Shown: positions 15,670 through 24,919, numbered from the stretch's first letter. The stretch is 35,308 bases of DNA from Arcanobacterium sp. (GCA_022778805.1 JALFSN010000009.1:1-35308); one strand, 5' to 3'. Program-made: numbers and translations. The notes: generated by a model from the letters alone, not told the origin.

Positions 15670-17418
15670 ATGGAAGCTCCTCAATACTCTGAAAAAGAGC
15701 ACAATGATCACGCATGTCACGAAGGGCAAACGGCAGAAGAGGCGCACCAGAACAAGGCGCGTCAGAGCCAGGCAGGGCAGGATGAGTGGTGGCGCAGCGC
15801 CGTCATTTATCAGGTGTACCCGCGCAGTTTTCAAGATTCAGATGGCGATGGCATCGGTAATCTCGCAGGAGTGACGGCACGGCTTCCCTACCTGAAACAG
15901 CTCGGCGTGGATGCGGTGTGGATGTCTCCTCACTATCCGTCTCCGCAAGCAGACACGGGGTACGACGTCGCAGATTATTTCGACGTCAATCCTGATTACG
16001 GCACCCTGGACGATTTCGATGCGTTGGTGAGCCGTGTGCATCAGCTCGGTATGAAGATTATTATCGACGTCGTTCCCAATCATTCATCCTCTGAGATGGT
16101 GTGGTTCCAAGAGGCTCTGCGAGCCGAGCCGAATTCCCCGCAGCGGGATCGCTATATTTTCCGCTATAGCTTGGATGGCGCTCCGAATAACTGGGGTTCC
16201 ATGTTTGGCGGCAGAGCTTGGACACGCGTAGCAGAGCTCACTGGCCGAGAAGCTGATCGCGGGTGGTGGTATCTGCATCTCTTCGCTCCAGAGCAGCCAG
16301 ATTTTAATTGGGACAACTCAGACGTGCACGAATTTTTCAAGTCGTATTTCCGCTTCTGGTGTGATCGGGGTGTGGATGGATTTCGCGTAGATGTGGCTCA
16401 TGGGCTGGTCAAGCAAGAGGGGCTTCCCGATGATGCCATTGGGCCGGATCGCTGGGCGCAGGCCGACGGTGAAAACCAGAATACTGGCCCGTTTTGGGAT
16501 CAGCCTGGGGTGCACGATATCTACCGCGAGTGGCGTGCCGTGCTTGATGAGTATGGACGAGATCGGATGCTGGTGGCCGAAGCGTGGCTCGTTCCGCAGC
16601 GAGAGGCGCTGTATGTGCGCAATGACGAAATGAGCCAAGCGTTCAATTTTGACTACTTAAAAGCTGGGTGGAATCCGCAGGCTCTGCGGACAGCTATCGA
16701 TACGTCACTAGAAGCTATGGGCGCTGTGGGCGCTCCGGTCACGTGGGTGATGTCTAATCATGACGTCGTTCGCGCGACGACGCGTTTTGGATACGAGCCG
16801 CCCATCAACACTGATCGTGGTATCGGGGTGGATGATCCACAACCTGACCGTGAGTTGGGACTGCAGCGGGCAAGAGCAATGGCAATCGTGACGATGGGGC
16901 TGCCTGGGTCGATGTATATCTGGGAGGGAGAAGAACTGGGTCTGCCCGAGGTGACGGATTTGCCTGATGAAGCGCGCCAAGATCCCACGTGGTTGCGCAC
17001 AGGGCATACAGTGCGCGGGCGTGACGGGTGCAGAGTGCCGCTGCCGTGGGAGGCAGACAAGGAAAACTGTGGCTTTAGCACGGGAACGCCGTGGCTACCC
17101 CAGCCGGCGTATTGGGCTGAATATGCCGCAGACGTGCAGATCCATGATCCTAATTCCACCTGGAATCTCTATCGCTCAGCGTTGGCTCGTCGGCGTGAGC
17201 TGCAGCTCGCTCATGGCAGTGTAGTGTGGCTTACGCCAGAGGGAGACTCGCTCTTGGCTTTTCGTAACGGAGGCGTGGTGCTGGCGCTGAATATGGGCTC
17301 GGAAGAACGAGTGATCTCCGGCGTCAGCTCCGTGGTAATCTCATCGCACGAGATTGCCATTGATAGCGCTGGGGCTCATGTTCCGCCTAATTGCGGGGCG
17401 TGGCTTGTAGCGTCTTAG
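15670..17418 (+). CDS. GH13-family alpha-glucosidase
   Basis: A 582-residue cytoplasmic glycosidase of the alpha-amylase clan that would hydrolyse the imported oligosaccharide to glucose. The barrel starts with WWRSAVIYQVYPRSF near 40-54, then GVDAVWMSPHYPSP and DVVPNHSS. The nucleophile is D241 in GFRVDVA, the acid/base E304 in VAEAW, and the transition-state stabiliser D365 in SNHDVVRATTRFGY. The sequence follows actinobacterial alpha-glucosidases more than oligo-1,6-glucosidases. Residues 1-38 form a polar, His/Gln/Glu-rich leader that is not part of the fold; the ATG at 15670 has GGAG upstream, though a start nearer WW is conceivable. It lies 116 bp after the permease gene, in the same operon by context. 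Exact bond specificity is not readable. Confidence 0.93.
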   Translation: MEAPQYSEKEHNDHACHEGQTAEEAHQNKARQSQAGQDEWWRSAVIYQVYPRSFQDSDGDGIGNLAGVTARLPYLKQLGVDAVWMSPHYPSPQADTGYDVADYFDVNPDYGTLDDFDALVSRVHQLGMKIIIDVVPNHSSSEMVWFQEALRAEPNSPQRDRYIFRYSLDGAPNNWGSMFGGRAWTRVAELTGREADRGWWYLHLFAPEQPDFNWDNSDVHEFFKSYFRFWCDRGVDGFRVDVAHGLVKQEGLPDDAIGPDRWAQADGENQNTGPFWDQPGVHDIYREWRAVLDEYGRDRMLVAEAWLVPQREALYVRNDEMSQAFNFDYLKAGWNPQALRTAIDTSLEAMGAVGAPVTWVMSNHDVVRATTRFGYEPPINTDRGIGVDDPQPDRELGLQRARAMAIVTMGLPGSMYIWEGEELGLPEVTDLPDEARQDPTWLRTGHTVRGRDGCRVPLPWEADKENCGFSTGTPWLPQPAYWAEYAADVQIHDPNSTWNLYRSALARRRELQLAHGSVVWLTPEGDSLLAFRNGGVVLALNMGSEERVISGVSSVVISSHEIAIDSAGAHVPPNCGAWLVAS

Positions 17419-17497
17419 AGGCAGGGATGACCTCGTAGTGTAGGCTCGTCTGTAGCTTGGCGGGGATAGATGTCGGGAACGACGAGAGGAGTGGCCG

Positions 17498-18550
17498 ATG
17501 GCGACGCGCGCAGATGTGGCACGTGCTGCAGGGGTGTCGCCATCGACTGTCTCGTATGTTATTTCTGGCGATCGGCCAGTTTCCGAAGCTACCCGACGCC
17601 GAGTAGAAGATGCGATTCAACGTCTGTGCTACGTGCCTAATGCAAAGGCCGGAAATTTGGCGGCGCGGCGGCTGCGCACAATTAGCGTCCACGTTGATAT
17701 TGAGCAGTCGGGGATCGACACCATTGCTGTTGAATACGTAAAAGGGATGATTGATCGGGCTCGTGAATTGGGGCTCACGCTCATCGTGCCCGCCACGGCT
17801 GGGCGCAATCCCGATGAATTTCGGCGTTTTTTGCGCAGCCGGCTCGTCGATGGCGTGATCTATATGGACGTTGTCTCTGGCGATTGGCGCGAGAGCGTGC
17901 TTCTCGAAGAAAACTATCCAGCGGTGGCGCTGGGGTATTCGGGAGTGATCGGCGGAGTGCCCTATGTGGAATCGGATTTTGCCGCGATGGGAGAGCTGGC
18001 TGTGCGCCGATGTATGGAGTATGGGCATCGGCGGGCAGTGGTCATTTCGAGGGATGAACAGCGCGCGGATTTGCGCAGGACGGTGGGGATCACTCGGGAC
18101 GCGATTGTCAGCTGTGCGCGGGCTGCCCACATGCATATTACGGTGCTGGTTCTTCCCGCTCACCCGCATTCGGCAGCTGCCATTCTGCCCGCACTGACCG
18201 CAGCCGAGCAGGCCCTGCAGCAGGAGATGGAAGGGCGAGCCACGGTGGTGATCGCTGATAACATCCCCGCGGCTGTGGGTCTCGTCGATGTGGCGCGTCA
18301 GCGGGGAATTGAGCTCGCCCGCGATTATTCGATGGTGTCTGTAGCTGGGCAGGCGGTGTATGATGTCGAACGTCACTGCGCGCTATCCGAAGTGGGGACG
18401 GATCGACTATCCATGGGGCGCTCGTGCGTCGATAGTATTGTGCAGGTATATACCGTGGGGGTGGAGCAGCGCAGCAGCGTGCCAAACGTGATGGCGAGCC
18501 CCATTTTTATTGATCGCGGCACGCTAGTGCATCCCTCAATATGTATCTAG
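17498..18550 (+). CDS. LacI-family transcriptional regulator
   Basis: A 350-residue repressor. The N-terminal helix-turn-helix reads ATRADVARAAGVSPSTVSYVISGDRPVS, followed by the hinge helix VPNAKAGNLAARR, which enters the minor groove. The rest is a periplasmic-binding-protein-like sensor that ends in a dimer interface. It follows the alpha-glucosidase by 79 bp with GAGAGGAG ahead of the ATG. The likely target is the 34-bp palindrome over the operon promoter, with the imported sugar or a product as inducer. That link is contextual. The C-terminus reaches normal length with no truncation. Confidence 0.93.
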   Translation: MATRADVARAAGVSPSTVSYVISGDRPVSEATRRRVEDAIQRLCYVPNAKAGNLAARRLRTISVHVDIEQSGIDTIAVEYVKGMIDRARELGLTLIVPATAGRNPDEFRRFLRSRLVDGVIYMDVVSGDWRESVLLEENYPAVALGYSGVIGGVPYVESDFAAMGELAVRRCMEYGHRRAVVISRDEQRADLRRTVGITRDAIVSCARAAHMHITVLVLPAHPHSAAAILPALTAAEQALQQEMEGRATVVIADNIPAAVGLVDVARQRGIELARDYSMVSVAGQAVYDVERHCALSEVGTDRLSMGRSCVDSIVQVYTVGVEQRSSVPNVMASPIFIDRGTLVHPSICI

Positions 18551-18596
18551 CTATCTACTGGCTGGTGGTACACCCTCGTAATCTGGGCGCTACCTC

Positions 18597-18944
18597 TTAG
18601 GTGAAATCAACGTTTTCCACTGCGGGCAGCGATACGGCTTTGTCTTCCGTGGGATACACTTCCAAGCACGAGAGTTCGCCGTCATCAATAAAGAGGATGA
18701 TTCCTGCATCTTGCTTAGCGTCGTACGCCTCTAGCCACAGGCGCGTTTCTGGCTCGTAATGTTCGTTGAAGTTGATTGTTGGGCACAGGCCACATCCGCA
18801 TATTCCGGTGACGCGCAAGCCGTCTATACCTGATAGCCAGCGCTCGCGTTCCTCCTGCGTCACGGTGTCTCCGTCAGATACTGCGGCGTACATGAGCATG
18901 GCGGCTACGAGGTCACGTTCACTAGCAGTCAGTTCTCGGCTCAT
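18597..18944 (-). CDS. small conserved protein with CGCGLCPT cysteine cluster, function unknown
   Basis: An acidic protein of 115 residues. Its central motif VTGICGCGLCPTINF recalls a group of short actinobacterial proteins of unknown function that carry a similar CGCGCPT motif; I recognise the motif from memory only. Residues 1-45 look helical and acidic, and the C-terminal half reads as beta strands. The three close cysteines could bind a metal. I use the ATG at 18944 with GAGG ahead; a TTG start three codons earlier is possible. It converges on lacI with a gap of 46 bp and no visible terminator. Not part of a recognisable operon. Confidence 0.7.
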   Translation of the reverse strand: MSRELTASERDLVAAMLMYAAVSDGDTVTQEERERWLSGIDGLRVTGICGCGLCPTINFNEHYEPETRLWLEAYDAKQDAGIILFIDDGELSCLEVYPTEDKAVSLPAVENVDFT

Positions 18945-19327
18945 AGTCCTCAATCCGTGGTTTCGTGTATGTCTGGCGGTAGTTTTACATATTTCCAGCA
19001 GTCATGTTACGGGTAGCACAGCGAGTAGTGCCAGAAATGTGGTTGTGCCGGTATGACGCCAGCGCTGTGCAGCACTCAGTAATTGCACCTGCGCCGGCAT
19101 GCTAACAACAACTGTGGCGATGCCAAGAGAGCGATACCAGCACTGTGCCAGTACCAGCGTGCCAGTACCAGCACGATAGCTCCATCGGAGTGTGCACAGG
19201 TGGAAGCTGGGAGTGTTTTATCCACAGTTGCGTGCACGCGCAGCTGTTCATCGTTCGTTTTCTGGTGTGCTTCAAGGAGAGCTGCAGTGGTGCATCGGGC
19301 ACAGCGGCCTTACGAGAGGTGAAACAA
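18945..19327. other. 383-bp intergenic region with short duplications
   Basis: It holds GTGCCAGTACCAGC in exact tandem copies at 19145-19158 and 19159-19172. The same words recur loosely around 19065-19140. No clear promoter pair is visible for the surface protein. The frame of that protein is open from 19145, but the earliest residues are cysteine-rich and implausible; GAGAGGT at 19314-19320 marks the start at 19328. Confidence 0.6.
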
Positions 19328-22153
19328 ATGATACAGATAAGAGATATCTCTTCAAAAATCTGGCGGCGGTGTACACATCGGCGGTGTACACAGCAGCGAG
19401 GCGTGCCACGGCAGAGGGCACGCGCCAGCCTATTGCCACACAAGAATCCACATACATCGGCGTCACAGCCCACGAAAATGCTTATGTGCCTGAGCGTAGC
19501 TGCAGTGGGACTCGTGGGGAGCGTGGCTCTGACGCCAACTGCTGCAGCTATGCCTGGAGAAGACCCCGATGGTTTCGGGCGGATTGGATATAAATTCGTC
19601 GGCCAGGTGCCGGCGGGAGCGTGGAATTTTTGGGCGGGTAGTCAGTACCGACTGTCCGATGGGACGTTGCAGTTTTGTGTCAATGAAGAGTGGGATCCTC
19701 CGCATGCCGATTCGGATAACTTCGTTTCGGCTGGCACGCTTACGGCTCCATCTGTGAAAGTCTCTGGCTATGAGCTGACGGCGAGCCAGATGGCATGGCT
19801 CTTGCATAAATACAATGCCTCTCAGGATCCGAATACGCTGGCAGCGCTTTCCGTGCTGGTACACGCGAATTTTGAACAACCTGATCGGGACGGGTATCCA
19901 TCTGCTATCTCCGGCATTCAGTCGGCTCAAGACATGGCTCGCTATTACGTGACGAGCGCGGAGCAGGCTCTCCCCGACGTCACGAAACTGGCGAAACAAT
20001 TTGCGACTGAGGCGATTAACTCTGGCGTCAAGGGCTACACCACCAATACGGTGGCCGGTGATGGGCAGCGCACTGGCAGTGTCACTGGTTTCGGAGTCAA
20101 GAGCGGGGCAGGCGCCTACATTTCAGGACTCAAGGTGAGCGCCACGCTATCAGGGCCTGCTGTGTGGGATGAGACGAACGCTGCCACAATCAGCTTCACC
20201 ACTGCGAATAGCCCAATCGTAAAGACGTGGCACGCTACTGGAAATGGAACTGTGGCATACACGTGGACGTATAGCGACGACACCGGCCAGCTGAAACGAT
20301 TGGAACGCACCTCTGCCCAAGACACTATTCGGTGGAGTGCAGCTTCTCGTAACGTCGACATTCCTGGTACGCAGTGGCGGGTGATTTTTGACTTCAAGCC
20401 AGCTGGGGTGTCGAATGTGGCAGATGCGAAAGTCATGGAACGTGGCGGAATTCTTTCAGACACGTTCGTTGCACGTGCTGATCCGGCATACGGCGATGGC
20501 ACGTGGATACGTGTGGATGGCACACCAGTGAGTGTGGTTTACCGTGCAGATCTATATCGCGTCCCCACGCTCACACCGGAAGTGACTGCGGCATCGGTGC
20601 CGGCAGATGCAGAGAAGATAGCGAGCGTGACGGCGAAAGCCACAGCTCCTGGGCAGCGACTCACAGTGAAAGCACCAGCGGCGCAGCCGGCCGGCTTCTA
20701 TGTGTGGGTGTGGCATGTAGACCTGGCAGACCAGCAAGAAGCGGCAAAGCCGTATATCAAGGCAGGCTTTGCAGACGATTACGCCGCCGCACATGAGCAG
20801 AGCTCACTTCGGTGGAAAGGCGAGATTGATTCCGCGCTGTCGGTGCGTGAAACTCAGGCTGGCCAGTATCTTGTGGATGACGTGTGGGTGCGCGGCCTGC
20901 CAGCCGATCATCCACAGTTCCGCGGGGCTGCTGGCTTTGTGGCTGATACCCAATTTATCACCCACAAGGTGTTGTTTTTCCCATCCTCGCTCGCCGTCAC
21001 GGAGGAACATAAATCTCAGGCTCTTGAGCTTGGCCGTTCGGTACAGATTCCCGCTAAAAATGGCTTTTATCCGTCGGTTGGCGATACCAGTTGGCTCTTG
21101 AAAGTAGATGAACAGGGAAGAGCAGTGCCAGGGACGTATGTATTCGTCAGCGAATTTGCTGGAGATGATCGCGCCGCTCCCGTGGTCACGAGCGTGGAAG
21201 ACAAAACGGAGCAGTTCGTCGTGTCCCAGTCGCCCCAGGTACACACGACGCTGATGTATGAGAGCACTCGGGAGCAGGTGCCGAATTTTGGCGTGCGGCA
21301 TCTCACCGACGTGGTGACATACACGAATCTCACACCAGGGAAACGCTATGTGCTCCAGGGCACTTTGATGAACAGAGAGATGAAGCAGCCCGTGACCGAT
21401 GCACACGGGAAAATAGTGACGGCATCGACGCCGTTCACGCCGCTGCAGCCCAATGGTCAGACGACGGTATCGTTCACGATTGATGGTGAAACCTTGGCTG
21501 GCAAGACTCTAGTGGCCTTTGAGAAAGTGCTGCAAGAGGGCCGAGAAGTGGCCATTCATGCGGATATTGACGACGAGAATCAGAGCATTCGGGTACGTTC
21601 AATACCGCACACCACAGCCACTGATCAGCTCGATGGCGATCACCTCATTTCAGCCACGGATAAGGCAGTGGTGAAAGATAGGGTGTGCGATCCAGATAAG
21701 AGTCTCATTCCTGGTACGAGCTACAGAGTGACGGGGACGCTCATAGACAAAGCTACGGGGAAGCCATTGAACGATAAGGCGGGTAAACCTGTGACGGCGT
21801 CGCTGAATTTCACGCCACACAGTGCAGATGAATGTGCTACTGTGCTCATTCCCTTTGATGCCAGCGCCTTAGCCGGCACGAGTGTAGTGGTCTTTGAGGA
21901 TATTGCTGTGCGTGGGACGGCTTTGGGGAAAACGACTTCGGAAAGGGTAGCTTCAGAAGGGGTGACTTCGGAAGAAACGGTGATCTCTCGTCATCACGAT
22001 GTAAACGATATGAATCAGACGGTGAAAGTGGAGAAGCCTAAGCCGGAGCTTGCACAGACGGGTATTGCACTTGGCTCGCTGATGGGTTTGTCTGGCGCCT
22101 TCTTCGGAGCAGGGACTGCTGCTGCGATTGCGCGTAAACGTTACCGTCGATGA
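19328..22153 (+). CDS. sortase-anchored surface protein with VaFE repeats, LAxTG motif
   Basis: A 941-residue cell-wall protein. It begins with a long basic n-region (1-50), a hydrophobic core (51-70) and a cleavage site near TAAA/M74-75. An N-terminal domain (about 80-220) resembles thioester-type adhesin heads, with C117 in LQFCVNEE, but the expected glutamine is not evident at NTLAALSVLVHANFE. The middle (about 230-600) has beta-rich modules I do not recognise. Two VaFE domains follow, with VAFE at 729-732 and VVFE at 854-857; this family commonly forms intramolecular isopeptide bonds. The C-terminus has LAQTG (908-912), a hydrophobic helix and RKRYRR, the sorting signal favoured by class E sortases. 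The start at 19328 has GAGAGG eight bases ahead. Likely an adhesin; its ligand is unknown. Confidence 0.88.
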   Translation: MIQIRDISSKIWRRCTHRRCTQQRGVPRQRARASLLPHKNPHTSASQPTKMLMCLSVAAVGLVGSVALTPTAAAMPGEDPDGFGRIGYKFVGQVPAGAWNFWAGSQYRLSDGTLQFCVNEEWDPPHADSDNFVSAGTLTAPSVKVSGYELTASQMAWLLHKYNASQDPNTLAALSVLVHANFEQPDRDGYPSAISGIQSAQDMARYYVTSAEQALPDVTKLAKQFATEAINSGVKGYTTNTVAGDGQRTGSVTGFGVKSGAGAYISGLKVSATLSGPAVWDETNAATISFTTANSPIVKTWHATGNGTVAYTWTYSDDTGQLKRLERTSAQDTIRWSAASRNVDIPGTQWRVIFDFKPAGVSNVADAKVMERGGILSDTFVARADPAYGDGTWIRVDGTPVSVVYRADLYRVPTLTPEVTAASVPADAEKIASVTAKATAPGQRLTVKAPAAQPAGFYVWVWHVDLADQQEAAKPYIKAGFADDYAAAHEQSSLRWKGEIDSALSVRETQAGQYLVDDVWVRGLPADHPQFRGAAGFVADTQFITHKVLFFPSSLAVTEEHKSQALELGRSVQIPAKNGFYPSVGDTSWLLKVDEQGRAVPGTYVFVSEFAGDDRAAPVVTSVEDKTEQFVVSQSPQVHTTLMYESTREQVPNFGVRHLTDVVTYTNLTPGKRYVLQGTLMNREMKQPVTDAHGKIVTASTPFTPLQPNGQTTVSFTIDGETLAGKTLVAFEKVLQEGREVAIHADIDDENQSIRVRSIPHTTATDQLDGDHLISATDKAVVKDRVCDPDKSLIPGTSYRVTGTLIDKATGKPLNDKAGKPVTASLNFTPHSADECATVLIPFDASALAGTSVVVFEDIAVRGTALGKTTSERVASEGVTSEETVISRHHDVNDMNQTVKVEKPKPELAQTGIALGSLMGLSGAFFGAGTAAAIARKRYRR

Positions 22154-22212
22154 GAGGAGCGGCGGCGGAAAAGGCAAAGAGCCGAGAGAGGCGAGACGAG
22201 CGGCGATGCGAG

Positions 22213-22284
22213 CAGGTGGTGCTCCTCCTGGTGTGCCACCTGTCTGGGCCCGCGTACCGATGTGTAGCGATGCGTACCGATGTG
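22213..22284. repeat. stem-loop and direct repeat after surface-protein gene
   Basis: CAGGTGG (22213-22219) can pair with CCACCTG (22236-22242), a possible weak terminator. Just beyond, GCGTACCGATGTG is repeated at 22252-22264 and 22272-22284 (20-bp period). The stretch separates the surface-protein gene from convergent folA. Confidence 0.5.
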
Positions 22285-22292
22285 CCGCGCGC

Positions 22293-22928
22293 TCACTGCA
22301 TCTCTAGCAGATGCTGTAGAGCATGGGGTGAGAGTACTCCAGGTGCAGCAAAAGCTGTGAAACGGTAGTTCACGTCAGCTTTTGCAGAGTGTAGCCATCC
22401 CGCAGCTGGCAGCGAGCCTTGTGTGTTCCAATCGTCAGGGAGCGCAGGAGCAAAGGCGTCGGCGTCAGGAATGTGCAGATCCAGGTCTGTGATGACGGCG
22501 CCCTCAGCGAGATGATGATCGAGTGCATAAGTGAAGAGCTGCCCACCGCCAATAAGCCAGACCAGAGCGTCAGGATCTGCCGCATGTGCACTCTCATAGG
22601 CCGCTTCAAGACTTGTGCAAAAATATGGGTGAGCATCATGAGGCTCATGCGTGTCGGTGTCTTTAGCGAGAGTGCTACTCGTTGCCGGCATCATGTTTGC
22701 CGCTTGGTTTACAGGGCTGCTCATTGTCTTACTCACCACGAAATTTTTGCGGCCAGGCAGCGGCTTCCAGCGCGGATCAAGTGAGTCCCACGTCTTGCGC
22801 CCCATAATGACGGGATGGCCGAGCGTGAGCCGTTTGAACAGTGCCATGTCTTCTGGCACGTGCCATGGGAGAGCGCCGTCTTTGCCAATTGCCCGTCCGC
22901 GAGCCTGCGCCCATATCATCACTAGCAT
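22293..22928 (-). CDS. folA: dihydrofolate reductase
   Basis: Reduces dihydrofolate to tetrahydrofolate with NADPH and regenerates the cofactor consumed by thymidylate synthase encoded just upstream. Motifs: AQARGRAIGKDGALPWHVPEDMALFK at 7-32 (Met20 loop and substrate acid), VIMGRKTWDSL at 40-50 (NADP binding), LPGRKNFVVS at 57-66 and WLIGGGQLF at 124-132. At 211 residues it is longer than the usual 160: about 30 polar residues are inserted at 69-100, and the C-terminus carries an extra tail after YRFTAF. The ATG at 22928 is the first plausible start; the frame continues upstream without homology. The gene follows thyA on the same strand after 208 bp. Confidence 0.94.
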   Translation of the reverse strand: MLVMIWAQARGRAIGKDGALPWHVPEDMALFKRLTLGHPVIMGRKTWDSLDPRWKPLPGRKNFVVSKTMSSPVNQAANMMPATSSTLAKDTDTHEPHDAHPYFCTSLEAAYESAHAADPDALVWLIGGGQLFTYALDHHLAEGAVITDLDLHIPDADAFAPALPDDWNTQGSLPAAGWLHSAKADVNYRFTAFAAPGVLSPHALQHLLEMQ

Positions 22929-22971
22929 TGCCGTGTCATTCCTGCCTATCTCTGGGGTATTACTCAGGGCG

Positions 22972-22999
22972 TACTTGAGGTGAGCCCTTACTTGAGGTG
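22972..22999. repeat. 11-bp direct repeat in the thyA-folA gap
   Basis: TACTTGAGGTG occurs at 22972-22982 and 22989-22999 (17-bp period), and a diverged relative (TTACTTGGGC) follows near 23027. These lie in the 208-bp gap between thyA and folA. No terminator with a T run is evident. Confidence 0.6.
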
Positions 23000-23136
23000 G
23001 CGCCTCACTGCCTGAGGGGTCCACCCTTACTTGGGCATGCCCCGCTACCGTCTGCGCCGCTGTAGCTTAGTGCTATTGCCACTTACCGTTGCCACTGCCA
23101 ATTTGATGCTATCGTCTACACAGCCGCAGGCACACC

Positions 23137-23946
23137 CTACACTGCCACGGGGGCGTGAATGGCTGGGTGATGCTGGTAGCCGTCAGCAGCCATGATATCG
23201 TCCATCTGGTAGTCGAAGATGCTGGCAGCTTTGCGCAGGTGCAGCTTTGGGAACGGATAAGGCTCGCGGGAAAGCTGCTCTTTCACTTGCTCAATGTGAT
23301 TGAGGTAAATGTGGCAGTCTCCGCCTGTCCAGACGAAATCGCCGACGTCGAGATCGCACTGCTGAGCAATCATGTGCGTGAGCAGTGAGTAAGAGGCGAT
23401 GTTAAACGGTACGCCTAGGAAAAGGTCTGCGCTGCGCTGATAGAGCTGGCATGAGAGCCGGCCATCACTCACGTAGAATTGGAAGAACGCATGGCACGGC
23501 ATGAGCGCCATGTCGTCAAGGTCAGCCACGTTCCATGCGCTGACTACCATTCGGCGCGAATAAGGATTGGTGCGCAAGGTGTCGATCACTCGTTGGATTT
23601 GATCGATATGCCGTCCATCTGGCGTGGGCCATGAGCGCCATTGGTAGCCGTAGATCGGCCCGAGATCGCCGTCGTCGCTCGCCCACTCATCCCAGATCGT
23701 TATGCCTTGTTCGTGCAGCCAGCGCACGTTGGTGTCTCCGCGCAGAAACCACAGCAATTCTCCTTTGACGGCTTTCATTGCCACAAATTTTGTGGTGATG
23801 CGGGGAAAACCTTCATCAGCAAGATTGAAGCGCAGCTGTCGGCCAAATACCGAGAGTGAACCAGTACCGGTGCGATCAGTGCGCTGAGTACCATGTGCGA
23901 GCACATCGGCCAGTAGATCTTCATATTGCCGGTTGATGATAGCCAT
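23137..23946 (-). CDS. thyA: thymidylate synthase
   Basis: Methylates dUMP to dTMP using methylene-tetrahydrofolate. The protein has 269 residues, close to E. coli ThyA. The folate and phosphate arginine region is RTDRTGTG at 22-29, the active-site cysteine is C151 in [12 protein letters not shown], and [17 protein letters not shown] and [11 protein letters not shown] follow in the usual order. The end APVAV matches the conserved C-terminal cap. The true start is the ATG at 23946; the frame extends upstream without homology. TACACT lies seven bases before the ATG, suggesting a leaderless transcript rather than a distant promoter. folA follows. Confidence 0.97.
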   Translation of the reverse strand: MAIINRQYEDLLADVLAHGTQRTDRTGTGSLSVFGRQLRFNLADEGFPRITTKFVAMKAVKGELLWFLRGDTNVRWLHEQGITIWDEWASDDGDLGPIYGYQWRSWPTPDGRHIDQIQRVIDTLRTNPYSRRMVVSAWNVADLDDMALMPCHAFFQFYVSDGRLSCQLYQRSADLFLGVPFNIASYSLLTHMIAQQCDLDVGDFVWTGGDCHIYLNHIEQVKEQLSREPYPFPKLHLRKAASIFDYQMDDIMAADGYQHHPAIHAPVAV

Positions 23947-23953
23947 GCCCCTC

Positions 23954-23994
23954 AGTGTACCGCAGTGCAATGCCCACTTAGGATGCTGGGCATT
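23954..23994 (-). promoter_or_regulatory. thyA -10 box and upstream 8-bp inverted repeat
   Basis: On the minus strand TACACT (complement of 23954-23959) ends seven bases before the ATG, so transcription would begin at the start codon. Upstream, AATGCCCA (23969-23976) and TGGGCATT (23987-23994) are exact inverted copies near the -35 position, a possible operator. Confidence 0.5.
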
Positions 23995-24045
23995 ACGCGC
24001 CGAGCGCATATGAGTTTGGCCAGCGTATATGTGGCAGTGTGCAGA

Positions 24046-24114
24046 GGCATTAGGCATGACGCATTGGGTACTAGGGCATTATTGTGTGTGAGGCATCGGG
24101 CATTAGGCATGACG
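24046..24114. repeat. 16-bp direct repeat and scattered GGCAT copies
   Basis: GGCATTAGGCATGACG occurs exactly at 24046-24061 and 24099-24114. Shorter GGCAT and GGGCATTA copies lie between and beside them (23988-24130). This is the main content of the 318-bp gap 23947-24264, apart from the thyA promoter and the hairpin at 24179. Confidence 0.7.
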
Positions 24115-24178
24115 TTAGGCATGCTGTCACGCCTAGCCACGTTATTGTACTCAGCTGTGCTCGAAGCCCAGCTACGCC

Positions 24179-24219
24179 AGCTCAGACTCGTCAGCGCTCA
24201 GCTCGGACGAGTCTGAGCT
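24179..24219 (-). terminator. 14-bp perfect stem-loop after the DUF2505 gene
   Basis: AGCTCAGACTCGTC (24179-24192) and its exact complement (24206-24219) enclose a 13-base loop, 45 bases past the stop of the DUF2505 gene. There is no T run, but position and strength suggest transcription termination ahead of thyA. Confidence 0.65.
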
Positions 24220-24264
24220 CAACTCAGGTTTGGCTCAGTGTCGGAGCAATCGCTGCGGGCGCAG

Positions 24265-24885
24265 CTAGCGTGCGAGCAAGGAGTGGACTAACGCCGTATC
24301 TGCGCGGAGCACGTCGTTGGCATGGGCAGCGGCTACGCGCTCTATCTTTGCGCCGATGAACGGCACGCGCACGGAAAAACTACCAGTGATGTGGGCACGA
24401 GTAACGGCAGGGCGAGAGGTAGCAGCGGAGCCTCCGGCGTCACTAATGATCTCACCGTCACTAACGGTCTCACTAACAACTGGATTACTGAGGTTGGCAC
24501 TAGTGCTGCCAATGCCAGCTGAGCTCGAACTGCTGGCGGGAGTGAGCGTAAATATGAGCGCGGCGCTTACGGGTGCACCATCGATGTGCACGTCGTGTTC
24601 AATAACGGCGGGAGTGCGCTCGCTGTGGTATGTGCTCTCAATCCTCACGTTCAGACCGCCAGTGAGAAAACTTCGCAGCTGGGATGGAAGCTCACTGGCT
24701 GGCACTCGTGCGCGCAGCACCGAGTGGATGAGAGTCGGCTCAGGGCGTTCTTGTTTGAAAGAGAAATCCGTCACGCGCAATGCCCGTGCGCGCTCATGTG
24801 CCAGATCTTCGCTCAGCAGCAGGGCTACGACGTCGGCGAGAGCGGCATTGTATGAGGTTTGCAATGAGATATCCATAAATCCCAT
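24265..24885 (-). CDS. DUF2505-family protein, polar insertion
   Basis: A 206-residue actinobacterial protein recognised as DUF2505-like by its pattern: an N-terminal strand-helix start with YNAALADVVALL, then alternating strands, and near the end the motif VRVPFIGAKIERVAAAHAND. The fold is expected to resemble the START/SRPBCC ligand-binding class, with no known biochemical role. Residues 117-160 are a Ser/Ala/Thr-rich stretch inserted between two strands. AAGG four bases ahead of the ATG supports the start; a second ATG at 24876 is possible. It is divergent from pdtaS with a gap of only 34 bp. Confidence 0.75.
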   Translation of the reverse strand: MGFMDISLQTSYNAALADVVALLLSEDLAHERARALRVTDFSFKQERPEPTLIHSVLRARVPASELPSQLRSFLTGGLNVRIESTYHSERTPAVIEHDVHIDGAPVSAALIFTLTPASSSSSAGIGSTSANLSNPVVSETVSDGEIISDAGGSAATSRPAVTRAHITGSFSVRVPFIGAKIERVAAAHANDVLRADTALVHSLLAR

Positions 24886-24907
24886 TGTGCCTTAGATTGC
24901 AGATGCA

Positions 24908-24913
24908 TACTCT
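24908..24913 (+). promoter_or_regulatory. -10 box of leaderless pdtaS transcript
   Basis: TACTCT ends six bases before the GTG start. No separate ribosome site at proper spacing exists, since the GGAG abuts the start codon by one base. The geometry predicts a transcript beginning at the GTG. Confidence 0.5.
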
Positions 24914-24919
24914 TGGAGT

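Noticed and set aside
17387-18376. 329-codon open frame antisense to lacI
   Set aside because: Shadow of lacI; low-information translation and no ribosome site.
19145-19327. Surface-protein start at 19145
   Set aside because: The first 61 residues are Cys-rich, cover a tandem DNA repeat and lie before a good ribosome site that serves the ATG at 19328.
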